Source of the DNA: Hoeflea_A sp039025395
GTDB taxonomy: Bacteria > Pseudomonadota > Alphaproteobacteria > Rhizobiales > Rhizobiaceae
Reading direction: 5' to 3'
NCBI GenBank assembly: GCA_039025395.1
Contig: JBCCOK010000020.1
Span: 1 to 64,000 of the forward strand
DNA length: 64,000 nt
The position numbers and the translations under genes are program-made. Positions 51,611 through 60,918 of this stretch are shown here, in pieces. The stretch's first letter is position 1; every line of letters starts with the position of its first letter. A model generated the notes under the pieces. It saw only the letters and a list, made by a program, of their open reading frames with translations. It ran no database searches and had not been told where the DNA came from.

Positions 51611-52987
51611 TCAGGCCGTTGCGGCCACTCGCGTTTCCTGTTCGCGACCGCCCTTGAGAAGTTCTGCCACCAGAAACGAGAGTTCCAGAGCCTGATCGGA
51701 ATTAAGCCTTGGATCACAATGCGTGTGGTATCGATCGGAGAGATCCTCCGGCGTCACCGTCCGCGCGCCGCCCGTGCACTCCGTCACATCCTTGCCCGTC
51801 ATTTCGATGTGAATCCCTCCTGGATGGGTTCCCTCGGCGCGGTGTATCTGGAAGAAACTCTCGACCTCGGAAAGCACCCGTTCGAATGGACGCGTTTTGT
51901 AGCTGTTGAGCGTGATCGTGTTGCCGTGCATCGGGTCGCATGACCAGACAACCTTTTTGCCCTCGCGCTCGACGGCACGAATGAGCTTCGGCAGGTGATC
52001 GGCGACCTTGTCGTGCCCAAAGCGCGCAATCAGGGTGAGTCGCCCTGCTTCATTCTCCGGATTGAGCAAATCGATAAGCTCTATCAAGCCATCCGGTTCA
52101 AGCGATGGACCGCATTTCAAGCCGATGGGATTCTTGATGCCCCGGCAATATTCCACATGCGCGTGATCCGGCTGACGGGTTCTGTCGCCGACCCAAATCA
52201 AATGCCCGGACGTCCCATACCAATCACCGGAGGTAGAGTCGGTCCGGGTCAGCGCCTGCTCGTATCCGAGCAGGAGCGCTTCGTGGCTGGTGAAGAACTC
52301 GGTTTCGCGCAGCCGGGCATGGTTGTCCGCCGTGATGCCGACAGCGCGCATGAAATCCATCGTCTCCGAAATTCGATCAGCCAGCTTGCGGTAGCGTTCG
52401 GCCTGGGGGCTGTCCTCGACAAAACCGAGCATCCACTGGTGCACGTTTTCGAGATTTGCATATCCGCCTTGAGCAAAAGCGCGAAGCAGATTCAGCGTTG
52501 CTGCAGACTGCCGGTAAGCCATGACCTGGCGCTGGGGATCGGGTGTGCGCACAGACTCGTCGAATTCGATACCGTTGATGATATCCCCCCGATAACTCGG
52601 CAGTTCCACGCCATCCTTGCTTTCGAAGTCGGAGGAACGCGGTTTGGCGAACTGGCCGGCAATGCGCCCGACTTTGACGACCGGCTGCTGCGCACCAAAC
52701 GTCAAAACGACAGCCATCTGCAGAAAAACCCTGAAGAAGTCACGGATATTGTCAGCACCGTGTTCGGCAAAGCTTTCGGCACAATCGCCACCCTGAAGCA
52801 GAAAGCCCTTGCCATCGGCAACATCCGCCAGCCGCTCGCGCAGCTGCCTTGCCTCACCGGCAAATACCAGCGGCGGATAGGACGCAAGCCGTTCTTCCGT
52901 CTCTGCCAAGGCCGACTGGTCCGGAAATGCCGGGACCTGGCGAATTGGTTTGTCGCGCCAACTGTCGGGTGTCCACTTATGTACCAT
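51611..52987 (-). CDS. Class II 3-deoxy-7-phosphoheptulonate (DAHP) synthase
   Basis: An enzyme of 458 residues of the type II (AroA-II/plant-like) family, joining phosphoenolpyruvate and erythrose 4-phosphate at the head of the shikimate pathway. Motifs are FLLQGGDCAESFAEH near the N-terminus, NPIGLKCGPSLEP, WSCDPMHGNT and GGIHIEMTGKDVTECTGG with metal and substrate ligands. Length is normal. It is the only shikimate gene in the window and appears monocistronic. Confidence 0.97.
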   Translation of the reverse strand: MVHKWTPDSWRDKPIRQVPAFPDQSALAETEERLASYPPLVFAGEARQLRERLADVADGKGFLLQGGDCAESFAEHGADNIRDFFRVFLQMAVVLTFGAQQPVVKVGRIAGQFAKPRSSDFESKDGVELPSYRGDIINGIEFDESVRTPDPQRQVMAYRQSAATLNLLRAFAQGGYANLENVHQWMLGFVEDSPQAERYRKLADRISETMDFMRAVGITADNHARLRETEFFTSHEALLLGYEQALTRTDSTSGDWYGTSGHLIWVGDRTRQPDHAHVEYCRGIKNPIGLKCGPSLEPDGLIELIDLLNPENEAGRLTLIARFGHDKVADHLPKLIRAVEREGKKVVWSCDPMHGNTITLNSYKTRPFERVLSEVESFFQIHRAEGTHPGGIHIEMTGKDVTECTGGARTVTPEDLSDRYHTHCDPRLNSDQALELSFLVAELLKGGREQETRVAATA

Positions 52988-53139
52988 TTTTCTGTACCTG
53001 CGTTGGTCTTCTTCGGCGCCTGACCGCCTTGTCGGCGGGCTTATAGCCCCTTCAAGCCTGCTTGACCAGCACCATGATCACGAACTTAGGGATCTGCGAC
53101 AGAGGCTTCCAACGCTTCCTAATCGGCATTAAACGGCGA

Positions 53140-53775
53140 TCAGGTGTCGCCAGCGCTGTGCCTTGACAGAACTGTATCGATAAAGTGCATCTCGTGCTCG
53201 GCAAGCGTCACGGAACGCGAATAGACGGGATCATGTCTGTCCAGATGGATGCCACGCTCAAATCCATCCGTCGTATGAAGAAAATCATGAACGCCCTGGT
53301 GCCCGAATTCTCTGAAAAAACCCTGCAAAACTGCATCCAGGTAGGACTGCAAAATGGGATGTTCGGGGTCATGTGACGCCGCATTTGTCTGCGCCTCATA
53401 GACATAGATGACGCAATCAGGCAAATCGCCACCCAATACCTCCAGCCTTTCTCGTGGCACTTCGACGCGATCATACGTCGCTTCACGCTTGTCGACATGC
53501 GGCAGGTTGGAGAGGCGATCGAAAACCAACAATCCGTCGATAAACCCGTCCGCCACCTGGCGCGCGCTCAGGAGCGATGTTGGCGTTGGAGAGCGTACCG
53601 GATCGCCCTGTTTGCGGGGTCGCCAGCATCTCCGCCAACCGTGAAGGCGCACCGGTTGCGCATGGACATAGTCCGTAGCAAGCGTTTCCCGGTTTGCAAG
53701 CGAGCCGTAGCCGACATAGGCAATGAGCTCATCGTGCGTTTCGCGCATTGCCGCATCGTCGCTATCGGCTGTCAT
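53140..53775 (-). CDS. Gamma-glutamylcyclotransferase-like protein
   Basis: A protein of 211 residues. Near the start it has IAYVGYGSLANRETL, the Y-G-S-L substrate loop of gamma-glutamylcyclotransferases, followed by VRLHGWRRCWRPR, the usual G-W-R element, and DGLLVFDRLSNLPHVDKRE, which contains the acidic residue expected for catalysis. It may release 5-oxoproline from gamma-glutamyl peptides, or act on other amides. Starts at 53775 and 53748 are both possible. It diverges from the hydrolase gene, and the MerR-type promoter lies between them. Confidence 0.75.
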   Translation of the reverse strand: MTADSDDAAMRETHDELIAYVGYGSLANRETLATDYVHAQPVRLHGWRRCWRPRKQGDPVRSPTPTSLLSARQVADGFIDGLLVFDRLSNLPHVDKREATYDRVEVPRERLEVLGGDLPDCVIYVYEAQTNAASHDPEHPILQSYLDAVLQGFFREFGHQGVHDFLHTTDGFERGIHLDRHDPVYSRSVTLAEHEMHFIDTVLSRHSAGDT

Positions 53776-53852
53776 ACGTTTTCGGCTCCACAATTTGAGA
53801 CAAGCCTATATAGGCGGTGTGATTTTGTTCAAGCAACAATCTGCGAAAACGC

Positions 53853-53883
53853 TTGATATTGACGTTTACGTCAATGTTAGAAT
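53853..53883 (+). promoter_or_regulatory. MerR-type promoter with 18-bp palindrome
   Basis: TTGATA (53853-53858) and TAGAAT (53878-53883) are separated by 19 bp. The spacer holds the perfect palindrome ATTGACGT-TT-ACGTCAAT (53858-53875). An over-long 19-bp spacer filled by a dyad is the mark of MerR-family activation; the half-site resembles the LiuR-type motif as I recall it. It would drive the alpha/beta hydrolase gene at 53930. No MerR gene lies in the window, so the regulator must be elsewhere. Confidence 0.7.
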
Positions 53884-53929
53884 TCCGTCACTTCGTTGGA
53901 TTCAGTCATCGTTCTCGCGGATTCGGGCT

Positions 53930-54748
53930 ATGAGTATCTCTTCACAACGCACGGAAAGTATTGAAAAAAATGAAACACCACGCAAGAATGACATAGTCGC
54001 GGAAGAGATCAATCTACAATTCGAAACAGCTGACGGATTCCCGCTCGCAGGGACACTTTTTACACCGAACGAGGAAACGCCGAGTCGTGCCGGCCCACTT
54101 GTCCTGATCTCGTCGGCAACTGGAGCGCCGCGCGGCTTCTACCGGAATTTTGCACTCGCGCTGGTCAGCAGCGGCAGTCGCGGTGTCCTCACCTATGACT
54201 ATCGAGGGATGCCAGATTCGCCGCGTCCGCCGGATTTCCGGGGGCGGATCAACATGCGCGACTGGGCCCACTACGACATGCCGGCAGCCATGACGCGCCT
54301 CGACCAGCAAGCGCCCGGACATTCCATGGTGGGGGTCGGTCAGTCTTTTGGCGGCCAGGCGCTTGGCATATGCGGGATGCCGGAACGATTTGATCGCTTC
54401 TGCATGGTCGCTTGTTTGTCGGGTTATTGGCGCCATACTGACACCGCCTGGCGCAACATGCTGAAAATGAACGTCGTCGGCGTGCCGCTAGCGACGGTCC
54501 TCGGCAAAACGCCCCGCTGGATGGGACTGGGCGAACCGTTCCCCGCGTCAGTCTTCCGCGACTGGGCAAAATGGTGTTTCCACCCTGAGTACTTCTTTGA
54601 CGATCCTGCGGTCGGCGCACGGGCCGGCTATGCGACCGTCAACATACCAGTCTTGTCGATCGGGCTGACTGACGACCCGTGGGGTACGCCACGGGCTATC
54701 GGCGCACTTTTGAAGCATTACGTCGATGCCGATATCGAGGAGCGTTAG
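53930..54748 (+). CDS. Alpha/beta hydrolase, cut short by an in-frame TAG
   Basis: A serine hydrolase of the alpha/beta fold. Residues 1-272 hold the core: VLTYDYRGMPDSP, the nucleophile elbow GVGQSFGGQALG (Ser139) and an aspartate in LTDDPWG (Asp248/249). Translation then meets TAG at 54746-54748. The same frame continues for 51 more codons with SPKAAGGQPIGHLGFF, where His286 is the expected catalytic histidine. The terminated product therefore lacks its third catalytic residue and is probably inactive. A Trp codon (TGG) changed to TAG is the simplest origin. The ATG at 53930 follows a MerR-type promoter. Check for a sequencing error before calling it dead. Confidence 0.7.
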   Translation: MSISSQRTESIEKNETPRKNDIVAEEINLQFETADGFPLAGTLFTPNEETPSRAGPLVLISSATGAPRGFYRNFALALVSSGSRGVLTYDYRGMPDSPRPPDFRGRINMRDWAHYDMPAAMTRLDQQAPGHSMVGVGQSFGGQALGICGMPERFDRFCMVACLSGYWRHTDTAWRNMLKMNVVGVPLATVLGKTPRWMGLGEPFPASVFRDWAKWCFHPEYFFDDPAVGARAGYATVNIPVLSIGLTDDPWGTPRAIGALLKHYVDADIEER

Positions 54749-54904
54749 CTGTCCCCAAAAGCCGCGGGCGGTCAACCCATCGGGCATCTTGGGTTTTTCA
54801 GAAAGCGCTTCAGGCAAACGCTTTGGCCGAACGTCATCGACTGGATATTGAGCGGCCCATCAACGGCAAATCAGACTAATCGTTGCCCGTCCTTGACGCG
54901 GTAG
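54749..54904 (+). pseudogene. C-terminal remnant of the alpha/beta hydrolase
   Basis: The same reading frame continues past the TAG at 54746-54748. It encodes SPKAAGGQPIGHLGFF then RQTLWPNVIDWI, the usual end of this hydrolase family, which includes the catalytic His286. It stops at 54904, overlapping the end of gor by 34 bp on the other strand. It has no start of its own and would be made only by read-through or in a strain without the stop. Confidence 0.7.
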
Positions 54905-56262
54905 GTCGGCTGATAGGTAGTCACCAGTTCTTCGGCAGCCGTCGGGTGAACAGCCATCGTGCGGTCGAAATCATCCTTGGTGCAGCCAGCCTTGACGGCG
55001 ATCGCCAGCACCTGCGCCAGTTCAGCGGCATTGGGGCCGAGAATGTGGGCGCCGAGAACCCGCCTGTCAGCAGCGTTGACCACCAGCTTTGTGATCATTT
55101 TTTCCTGCCGCCCCGAAAGCGTATGCCTCATTGGACGAAACGTTGCGCTGTAGATCTCAAGCTCTTCATAGGCGTGCGCGGCATCGTCCTCCGAAAGACC
55201 GACCGTACCGATTTCTGGCTGCGAGAACACTGCGGTTGCAACGGTTTCGTGGTCGGGTTGGGTCGGCCTGTCTCGAAACAAGGTATCGACCACGCACATG
55301 GCTTCATGTATCGCAACCGGTGTCAGTTGGATCCGGTTGGTGACATCACCGACCGCGTAGATATTGTCGACGTTAGTGCGCATATGCGCATCAACCACGA
55401 TGGCGCCGGCGGCGTCGGTCTCGACCCCCGCCTTTTCCAGACCCAGGCCTTTGGTGTTCGGAAGTCTACCCAATGCGAGCATGGTTTGGTCGACTTTGAG
55501 ATTCCGTCCGCCGGACGTAGTGACGTCGAGACGGTTGTCTGCGGACCGCACGATGTGCGTAATGACCTCGCTGCAGAGAACCCGGATACCTTTTTCTTCC
55601 ATGCTGCGATGCAAAGTGCGCCGCAGGTCCATGTCAAAATTCTTGAGGATTTCCGGGCCGCGGTAAATGAGCGTCGTCTCAACGCCAAGACCGTGAAAAA
55701 TGCTCGCAAACTCAACCGCAATGTAACCACCGCCGGCGATCAGGATGGATCGGGGAAGCGTTTCGAGGTGGAATGCCTCGTTCGACGAAATCGTCAGCTC
55801 CCGGCCTTCGATAACCGCATTGTCGCCTGCATGCCCGCCGACAGCCACGAGGATGTTTTCAGCCGTAACAACACGATTGCTGCTGACAATGCGCACGCTA
55901 TGGGAGTCGACCAGTTCTGCGCGGCTGTCGAAAATCTCGGCACCTGCATTGCTGAGGCCTTTGCGATAAAGCCCTTCCAACCGTGCGATTTCCCGGTCCT
56001 TGTTGGCGATCAGCGTTTGCCAATCGAACTGCCAATCGCCCACCCGCCAACCGTAGCCGGCGGCATCCTCGAACTCTTCTGAAAAATGCGAAGCATAAAC
56101 AAACAACTTCTTAGGCACGCAGCCCCTGATGACGCATGTCCCGCCATAGCGGTACTCTTCGGCAATCGCCACACGCTTTCCCATTGACGCGGCCAGGCGC
56201 GCAGCACGTACACCGCCGGAACCGCCGCCAATAACGAAAAAGTCGTAGTCGTATGACGTCAT
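54871..56262 (-). CDS. gor: Glutathione-disulfide reductase
   Basis: A FAD enzyme of 463 residues that reduces GSSG with NADPH. The FAD-binding FVIGGGSGGVRAARLAA begins the protein, the redox pair is in GGTCVIRGCVPKK, the NADPH-binding part is ILIAGGGYIAVEFA and the C-terminal HPTAAEE carries the catalytic His-Glu pair. The NADP-specific Arg pair is not obvious in the loop after the second Rossmann glycine motif, which reads LIYRGP. It follows DUF2059 and rpiA on the same strand, but a 138-bp gap means it may have its own promoter. Confidence 0.95.
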   Translation of the reverse strand: MTSYDYDFFVIGGGSGGVRAARLAASMGKRVAIAEEYRYGGTCVIRGCVPKKLFVYASHFSEEFEDAAGYGWRVGDWQFDWQTLIANKDREIARLEGLYRKGLSNAGAEIFDSRAELVDSHSVRIVSSNRVVTAENILVAVGGHAGDNAVIEGRELTISSNEAFHLETLPRSILIAGGGYIAVEFASIFHGLGVETTLIYRGPEILKNFDMDLRRTLHRSMEEKGIRVLCSEVITHIVRSADNRLDVTTSGGRNLKVDQTMLALGRLPNTKGLGLEKAGVETDAAGAIVVDAHMRTNVDNIYAVGDVTNRIQLTPVAIHEAMCVVDTLFRDRPTQPDHETVATAVFSQPEIGTVGLSEDDAAHAYEELEIYSATFRPMRHTLSGRQEKMITKLVVNAADRRVLGAHILGPNAAELAQVLAIAVKAGCTKDDFDRTMAVHPTAAEELVTTYQPTYRVKDGQRLV

Positions 56263-56400
56263 GTCCCTTCCTCAAACTGATAACGGAATCGGCTCACGAG
56301 CACATTGCACGACGAGCTTGCCAGTCACATGGGTACGGAGCCAAAAAAGAAAAGCCCGACCGATGCAAGCCAGGCTCAGTCGAATTGCATATCTGTGCGC

Positions 56401-56949
56401 CTATTGGGTGTCGGTATCCGAGCCTTCGGCTGGCGGTTCGCCAAGCGATGCGCGCAAGGCCTGTTCCGTTGCGGTCGAAAGATCCCTGTTGATACCGTTT
56501 GACCATACTTCAGCCGCCTGAAGCAGCTCCCGAGTTGCGACCGGGCCTGTTTCGAGAAGTTTCTGACCAGCCTCGCTTTCGTAGAACGTGCGAATGGCGT
56601 TGAGTTCCTCAAGGGAGAAATTCCGGGTATAGATGATAGCCGCTTCCCTTTCGAGATCGGCGCGTCGCCCGGCCATCTCAATTGCGGTTTCGTCAACTGT
56701 TACCGTAATGACTTCCTGAAGATTCGGCGCCGTCTGAATCAAACTGGCTTTCAGGTTCTGGGCAGCGTTTGGCAGTATTGCGTCGAACTGCTCGGTAGCG
56801 CGTATGGCGTTGATAGCGGCCCGCGCGGCGGCCAGATGTTCGGCGGACGGATCCTGCGCCTTTGCCGGCGCAGCAAAAACAACTGCAGCCATGGCCGCCA
56901 ACGCCAGAGCGACACGCAGTGTTCGGCCAGCCTTCCTTGTCTGTATCAT
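56401..56949 (-). CDS. DUF2059 domain secreted protein
   Basis: A protein of 182 residues with a clear signal peptide (LRVALALAAMAAVVFAAPAKAQ, cleaved near AKA-Q). The mature helical part (HLAAARAAINAIRATEQFD, then FSLEELNAIRTFYESEAGQKLL) matches DUF2059, a family of unknown function. Its start overlaps the rpiA stop by 4 bp (ATGA), so it is translated with rpiA. The rpiA-DUF2059-gor order is conserved in Rhizobiales. Confidence 0.88.
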   Translation of the reverse strand: MIQTRKAGRTLRVALALAAMAAVVFAAPAKAQDPSAEHLAAARAAINAIRATEQFDAILPNAAQNLKASLIQTAPNLQEVITVTVDETAIEMAGRRADLEREAAIIYTRNFSLEELNAIRTFYESEAGQKLLETGPVATRELLQAAEVWSNGINRDLSTATEQALRASLGEPPAEGSDTDTQ

Positions 56950-57656
56950 GTTTTCTGATTTCCTCTGCTTTTCATCGCGTTTACACCGGACGGCCCGGCT
57001 ATGATTGCTTCGGATGCATAGCCAAGAAACAGGCCATGCTCCACCACCCCCGGAATCGCGTTAAGCGCGTCTGCAAGTGCTTCCGCATCCTCAATACGGC
57101 CAAACGAGGCGTCCAATATCATATGGCCGCCATCGGTCTCAAACGGGACATCACGATCCATCCTTTGATCTATCGAACCGTTTAGACCTAACGATGCGGC
57201 GACCTTCTCTACGGCGATACGGGTAGCTGCAACTCCGAACCGATTGATCTCGATCGGAAGAAGGCACTGGCCTAGCGTATCAACAACTTTCGACTCGTCT
57301 GCAATGACGATCATCCTTTGCGACGCCGCAGCGACAATCTTTTCGCGCAGCAGCGCGCCGCCGCCACCTTTGATCAGCCGCAGGTCAGGATCGATTTCGT
57401 CCGCGCCGTCGATCGTCAAATCCAGCTCTGGAACCTCCTCAATCGAGAACAGCGGAACCCCCATTTCAACGCACAGCCTTGCTGTTCGCTCAGAGGTCGG
57501 AACACCCTGGACAGCAAGTCCCGCCTCGACTTCTTCCGCCAAAAGCTGGACAAACGCCTCCGCGGTTGTACCGGTTCCGATCCCAAGGCGCATTCCCGGA
57601 CGGATATGTTCGAGCGCCGCTCCAGCCGCCTGGATTTTCATTTCCCGGGCGTCCAT
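56946..57656 (-). CDS. rpiA: Ribose-5-phosphate isomerase A
   Basis: A cytoplasmic enzyme of 236 residues of the pentose phosphate pathway interconverting ribose 5-phosphate and ribulose 5-phosphate. The phosphate loop GIGTGTTAEAFV, the catalytic TIDGADEIDP and the KGGGGALLREKIVA stretch are intact. It is the first gene of a rightward-to-leftward group with DUF2059 (4-bp overlap) and probably gor. It diverges from the gph-type gene, 224 bp away. Confidence 0.96.
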   Translation of the reverse strand: MDAREMKIQAAGAALEHIRPGMRLGIGTGTTAEAFVQLLAEEVEAGLAVQGVPTSERTARLCVEMGVPLFSIEEVPELDLTIDGADEIDPDLRLIKGGGGALLREKIVAAASQRMIVIADESKVVDTLGQCLLPIEINRFGVAATRIAVEKVAASLGLNGSIDQRMDRDVPFETDGGHMILDASFGRIEDAEALADALNAIPGVVEHGLFLGYASEAIIAGPSGVNAMKSRGNQKT

Positions 57657-57880
57657 GTCCCGTTAGCTCCACGTGAAAGGTTCTGCGCTGTTAACATGTA
57701 GCAGCCAGCAAGCAAAGGCGTTTTCCGAAGCTATCGTTACCGCGAAGGTCAATTCCGATTGAGCGCTGTATCAATTCGCGTACGCCAACCACCAAGCCCC
57801 ATCGAAGCCGCGCTTATGCGCTTGCAAATCGGCCATTCCTGGCCTACCGCAACGCGGGTATTCTCAACCCGGCGGACGCC

Positions 57881-58558
57881 ATGGCTTTTGACCTTGTGAT
57901 ATTCGATCTCGACGGCACGCTTTTCGACACGGCGACCGATCTAATGGCCAGCCTAAACCATACGATCGGCTCTATCGGGTTGGAACCGGTGAACCTGGAC
58001 CAGATGACCTACCTCGTCGGACGCGGCGCCATGGCCATGATTGCCCGGGCCCTTGAGCTTCGAAACAGTGTCGTCAACGAAACAGAGATGAAACGTCTTT
58101 TTGCCGTGTTCCTCGATCACTACGGGGCTTCGATGCCGGGCGATACCAAGCTGTATCCCGGAGCAGAAAAAGCAATGAAGAGACTGTCGAACGCTGGCAT
58201 TGCAATGGCGGTGTGCACCAACAAGACCGAGCGGATGGCGGTCAGGCTGCTCGAATTGACCGGGATCCTGTCGAATTTTAAAGCCGTTACGGGAGGCGAC
58301 ACGTTCGAATTCAGGAAACCCGACGGACGGCATTTGCTGGGCACGATAGAAATGGCCGGAGCCGATAGCTCACGATCGCTCATGATCGGTGATTCGATCA
58401 ATGACATTGCCGCAGCACGAAATGCTGCAATTCCGTCGATTGCCGTGCCGTTTGGCTATTCCGAACATGCTGTGGAAGAATTGGGCGCCGACCTGATAAT
58501 GCCGCACTACGATCAACTCAATCCGGATCTCGTCAGCCGACTGGTAGGAACCGGCTAG
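57881..58558 (+). CDS. gph: HAD-family phosphatase, phosphoglycolate phosphatase-like
   Basis: A HAD hydrolase of 225 residues. Motif I is VIFDLDGTLFDTATDL, motif II VCTNKTERM, motif III the lysine in EFRKPDG, and motif IV SLMIGDSINDIAAAR. The alpha-helical cap of subclass I lies between motifs I and II. It probably removes phosphate from 2-phosphoglycolate, a DNA-repair and oxidative by-product, but related HAD proteins differ. It diverges from rpiA. Confidence 0.85.
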   Translation: MAFDLVIFDLDGTLFDTATDLMASLNHTIGSIGLEPVNLDQMTYLVGRGAMAMIARALELRNSVVNETEMKRLFAVFLDHYGASMPGDTKLYPGAEKAMKRLSNAGIAMAVCTNKTERMAVRLLELTGILSNFKAVTGGDTFEFRKPDGRHLLGTIEMAGADSSRSLMIGDSINDIAAARNAAIPSIAVPFGYSEHAVEELGADLIMPHYDQLNPDLVSRLVGTG

Positions 58559-58591
58559 CCGGTTCGCCATCTGGCAAGATGTTATCCCGCG

Positions 58592-60775
58592 TTAGGTACC
58601 TGCCCGTACCTCTTCGGTCCGCGCGATGGCTTTATCGAGATGTTTGTCCCGTCCGTACATGTCTGCAAAGTAACCGACGGATCCGTCATCGTTCGGCCAT
58701 GCCGTAAAATAGGACACATAGACAGGGATTTTCTGTTCTACCGGCTCGGCAAGATTGCGGCCCTGCGCAATCTGCTGCGCGACGTGTTCGCGTGACTTGC
58801 CGAGTACGGCCGCCGCCATTCCCCTCGGATCGTGCAGGCGGACACAACCGTGACTGAAGGCTCTGCTGTCACGTTCGAAGAGATTCTTGGTGGGGGTATC
58901 GTGCATGTAGATTGCATGCTCGTTGGGGAACAGAATCTTGAGTTCGCCCAGCGCGTTCTTGCGCCCCGGCGGCTGGCGGACATCGACCGGCACCGATTTC
59001 GGGCCGACCGCGTACCAGTTCACGTTTCGCGACGAAACGCGACGTCCGCGTCGGTCAGTCAGCTCATATCCAAGCTTGTCGAGATAGCCCGGGTCCCGGC
59101 GCAGCTTCGGCAGCATCTCGTTTATGATGATGGAACGCGGCACACCCCAGTAGGGATTGAACTCCACTGTCTCGATTTCATCCTGGAAGAAACTGGTCTG
59201 GTTCGATGTCTTGCCGACGATGGCACGCATTGAGATCGCGTCCTTGCCGTCCTCGACATAGGTCGCGCGGTAGGCTGGCTGATTGATGAAAACGTGGCGA
59301 GCACCCAGATCACGGGGCAACCAACGCAACCGCTCCATCGCCAGAACCAGCTTGTCAATCTTGGTCTCGTTCGACATTCCGCTCAGTTTGGCGATCGTCA
59401 TCTTGCCGACGATGCCATCGGGCGCCAGGTCATTTTCGCGCTGGAATTGTCTGACCATTTCCGCCAGTTCCTGCGTGTACAGATCGCCGCCATTCGTGTC
59501 GTAGTCGACCAGCGTCAGACCGTGCTCGACGAGTAGCGCGTCCGAACCGCGTTTACGGATGGCCGCGACCACTTTGCCGACCTCCGGACTTGAACGGCCA
59601 ACCTTGAGAAAGGTGCCTTCGGCAATTTCAATGTGATCTTCTGCTTCAGCCCTGCGTAGCTCGGCCAGTTCGTCCATGATGGCCTGGAACTGCGGATTGC
59701 CCGGATTGCTGACGCGCAAGTAGTCGCCAGCGCCGTCGGTCACCGCCATATTTTCCAACGCCGAGGCGAGGTCGACCTCTTTACGCTTGAAGTCATGATA
59801 GCCAGAAAGCTTGTTCGGATTGATCCTGCCACGGGTCGCATCGAGAACGTAACTGAGCGCCGCTGCGCTCATGTTCATCTCAAACTGCATCAGAGCACGC
59901 TTGCGGGATTCAGCATCAGCGGCATCGATATTGCCCGTTGGCATATCGACCCGGTAATCGGATGCGGAAAGTCCGACTTCATCTGCAGCAGCCATGACTT
60001 TCATCGCTGTTCGCGCACGCTCGTTCGGCTGATCACCGCTGACCCAAATGAAATCCGCATCGGCCTTGTAATAAGCCTTTATGGCATCACCCACTTCGGG
60101 CAGCGTCCTTATTGCAAACCCGTCGAGATAGACGCGCGATCGGTCGAAAGCGCTTTCTTTGACGAGTTCTGCTTCAATATCTTCGGTTGTCAGGGAAGAC
60201 GGTACCGGCTGGACGGAACTATTGCCGGCATCTGCCCCATCGCTCTCAACCGGTGCCGTGGCCGCAGTCACATCGTCGGGACTTGAACTGGAAGGCGTTT
60301 CGGACGCGCCGTCGGTCACCGCCGATGCCGCATCGACCTTCGTTGCGCCGACCGGTTCAAGCGAAGCAACCTCGACAGTATCGACAGCGGGTTTTGGATC
60401 GACATCGGCAGTCGAAATGGGTTTTGCCGTCGGCGCAACAATCTCCTCGACTTGAGCAGGCAAAGCTGCGGCGGCCTGAACCTTTGCGAGCGGAGAAAGA
60501 TCAACCGTTTTGAGGCCATCGGGCTTGTAGTTGTATACCGAAGGCCCCTTTATGCGGGGTGCGGGCCTTGCCGCACGCTGTGTGCGCTCTGTCCGCTGGC
60601 GTCTCATTTCACGCTGTTTTTGGCGCCGGTTCCATTGCTTTTTGCCAAAAATGATGTCGAAAAGCCCGTTCTGAGCCATGGCTGGCGGCGTTGTTGCCGG
60701 CAGAACGGCAGCCACGGTAAACACAAAAGCCAAAGCGCATACGCCGCGGCGTATCTTCATATTTCCGGATTTCAA
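58592..60775 (-). CDS. Murein L,D-transpeptidase (YcbB/LdtD-like)
   Basis: A periplasmic enzyme of 727 residues that makes 3-3 crosslinks in peptidoglycan. The N-terminus has a signal peptide (about residues 8-34) and a basic then acidic Ser/Ala-rich linker. A scaffold domain and a peptidoglycan-binding-like repeat (about 430-470, VRQFQRENDLAPDGIVGKM) come next. The YkuD catalytic domain has the signature HDTPTKNLFERDSRAFSHGC followed by VRLHDP, with the nucleophile Cys. A TTG start at 60775 has GGAGG exactly 7 nt upstream; ATG at 60760 is an alternative. L,D-transpeptidases dominate wall growth in polar-growing Rhizobiales. Confidence 0.95.
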   Translation of the reverse strand: MKSGNMKIRRGVCALAFVFTVAAVLPATTPPAMAQNGLFDIIFGKKQWNRRQKQREMRRQRTERTQRAARPAPRIKGPSVYNYKPDGLKTVDLSPLAKVQAAAALPAQVEEIVAPTAKPISTADVDPKPAVDTVEVASLEPVGATKVDAASAVTDGASETPSSSSPDDVTAATAPVESDGADAGNSSVQPVPSSLTTEDIEAELVKESAFDRSRVYLDGFAIRTLPEVGDAIKAYYKADADFIWVSGDQPNERARTAMKVMAAADEVGLSASDYRVDMPTGNIDAADAESRKRALMQFEMNMSAAALSYVLDATRGRINPNKLSGYHDFKRKEVDLASALENMAVTDGAGDYLRVSNPGNPQFQAIMDELAELRRAEAEDHIEIAEGTFLKVGRSSPEVGKVVAAIRKRGSDALLVEHGLTLVDYDTNGGDLYTQELAEMVRQFQRENDLAPDGIVGKMTIAKLSGMSNETKIDKLVLAMERLRWLPRDLGARHVFINQPAYRATYVEDGKDAISMRAIVGKTSNQTSFFQDEIETVEFNPYWGVPRSIIINEMLPKLRRDPGYLDKLGYELTDRRGRRVSSRNVNWYAVGPKSVPVDVRQPPGRKNALGELKILFPNEHAIYMHDTPTKNLFERDSRAFSHGCVRLHDPRGMAAAVLGKSREHVAQQIAQGRNLAEPVEQKIPVYVSYFTAWPNDDGSVGYFADMYGRDKHLDKAIARTEEVRAGT

Positions 60776-60918
60776 ATCGGCCCCTCCGACTACGCTGAAC
60801 TCAAACCATACAAGAGATGCGTTGCACCGCTACAGTAAAGCTACGATCACTGTAGACCAATGTGCAACAGCCTCATGGTCGAAATGCGTAAAATACGGAA
60901 TATTTCCTAAAAAATTGA

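Noticed and set aside
54700..54904. Frameshift as the cause of the hydrolase truncation
   Set aside because: The family-typical C-terminus lies in the same frame as the upstream part, so a single stop codon, not an indel, explains it.
54883..56082. 399-codon open frame antisense to gor
   Set aside because: gor has every catalytic motif in place; the antisense frame is a by-product of its codon use.
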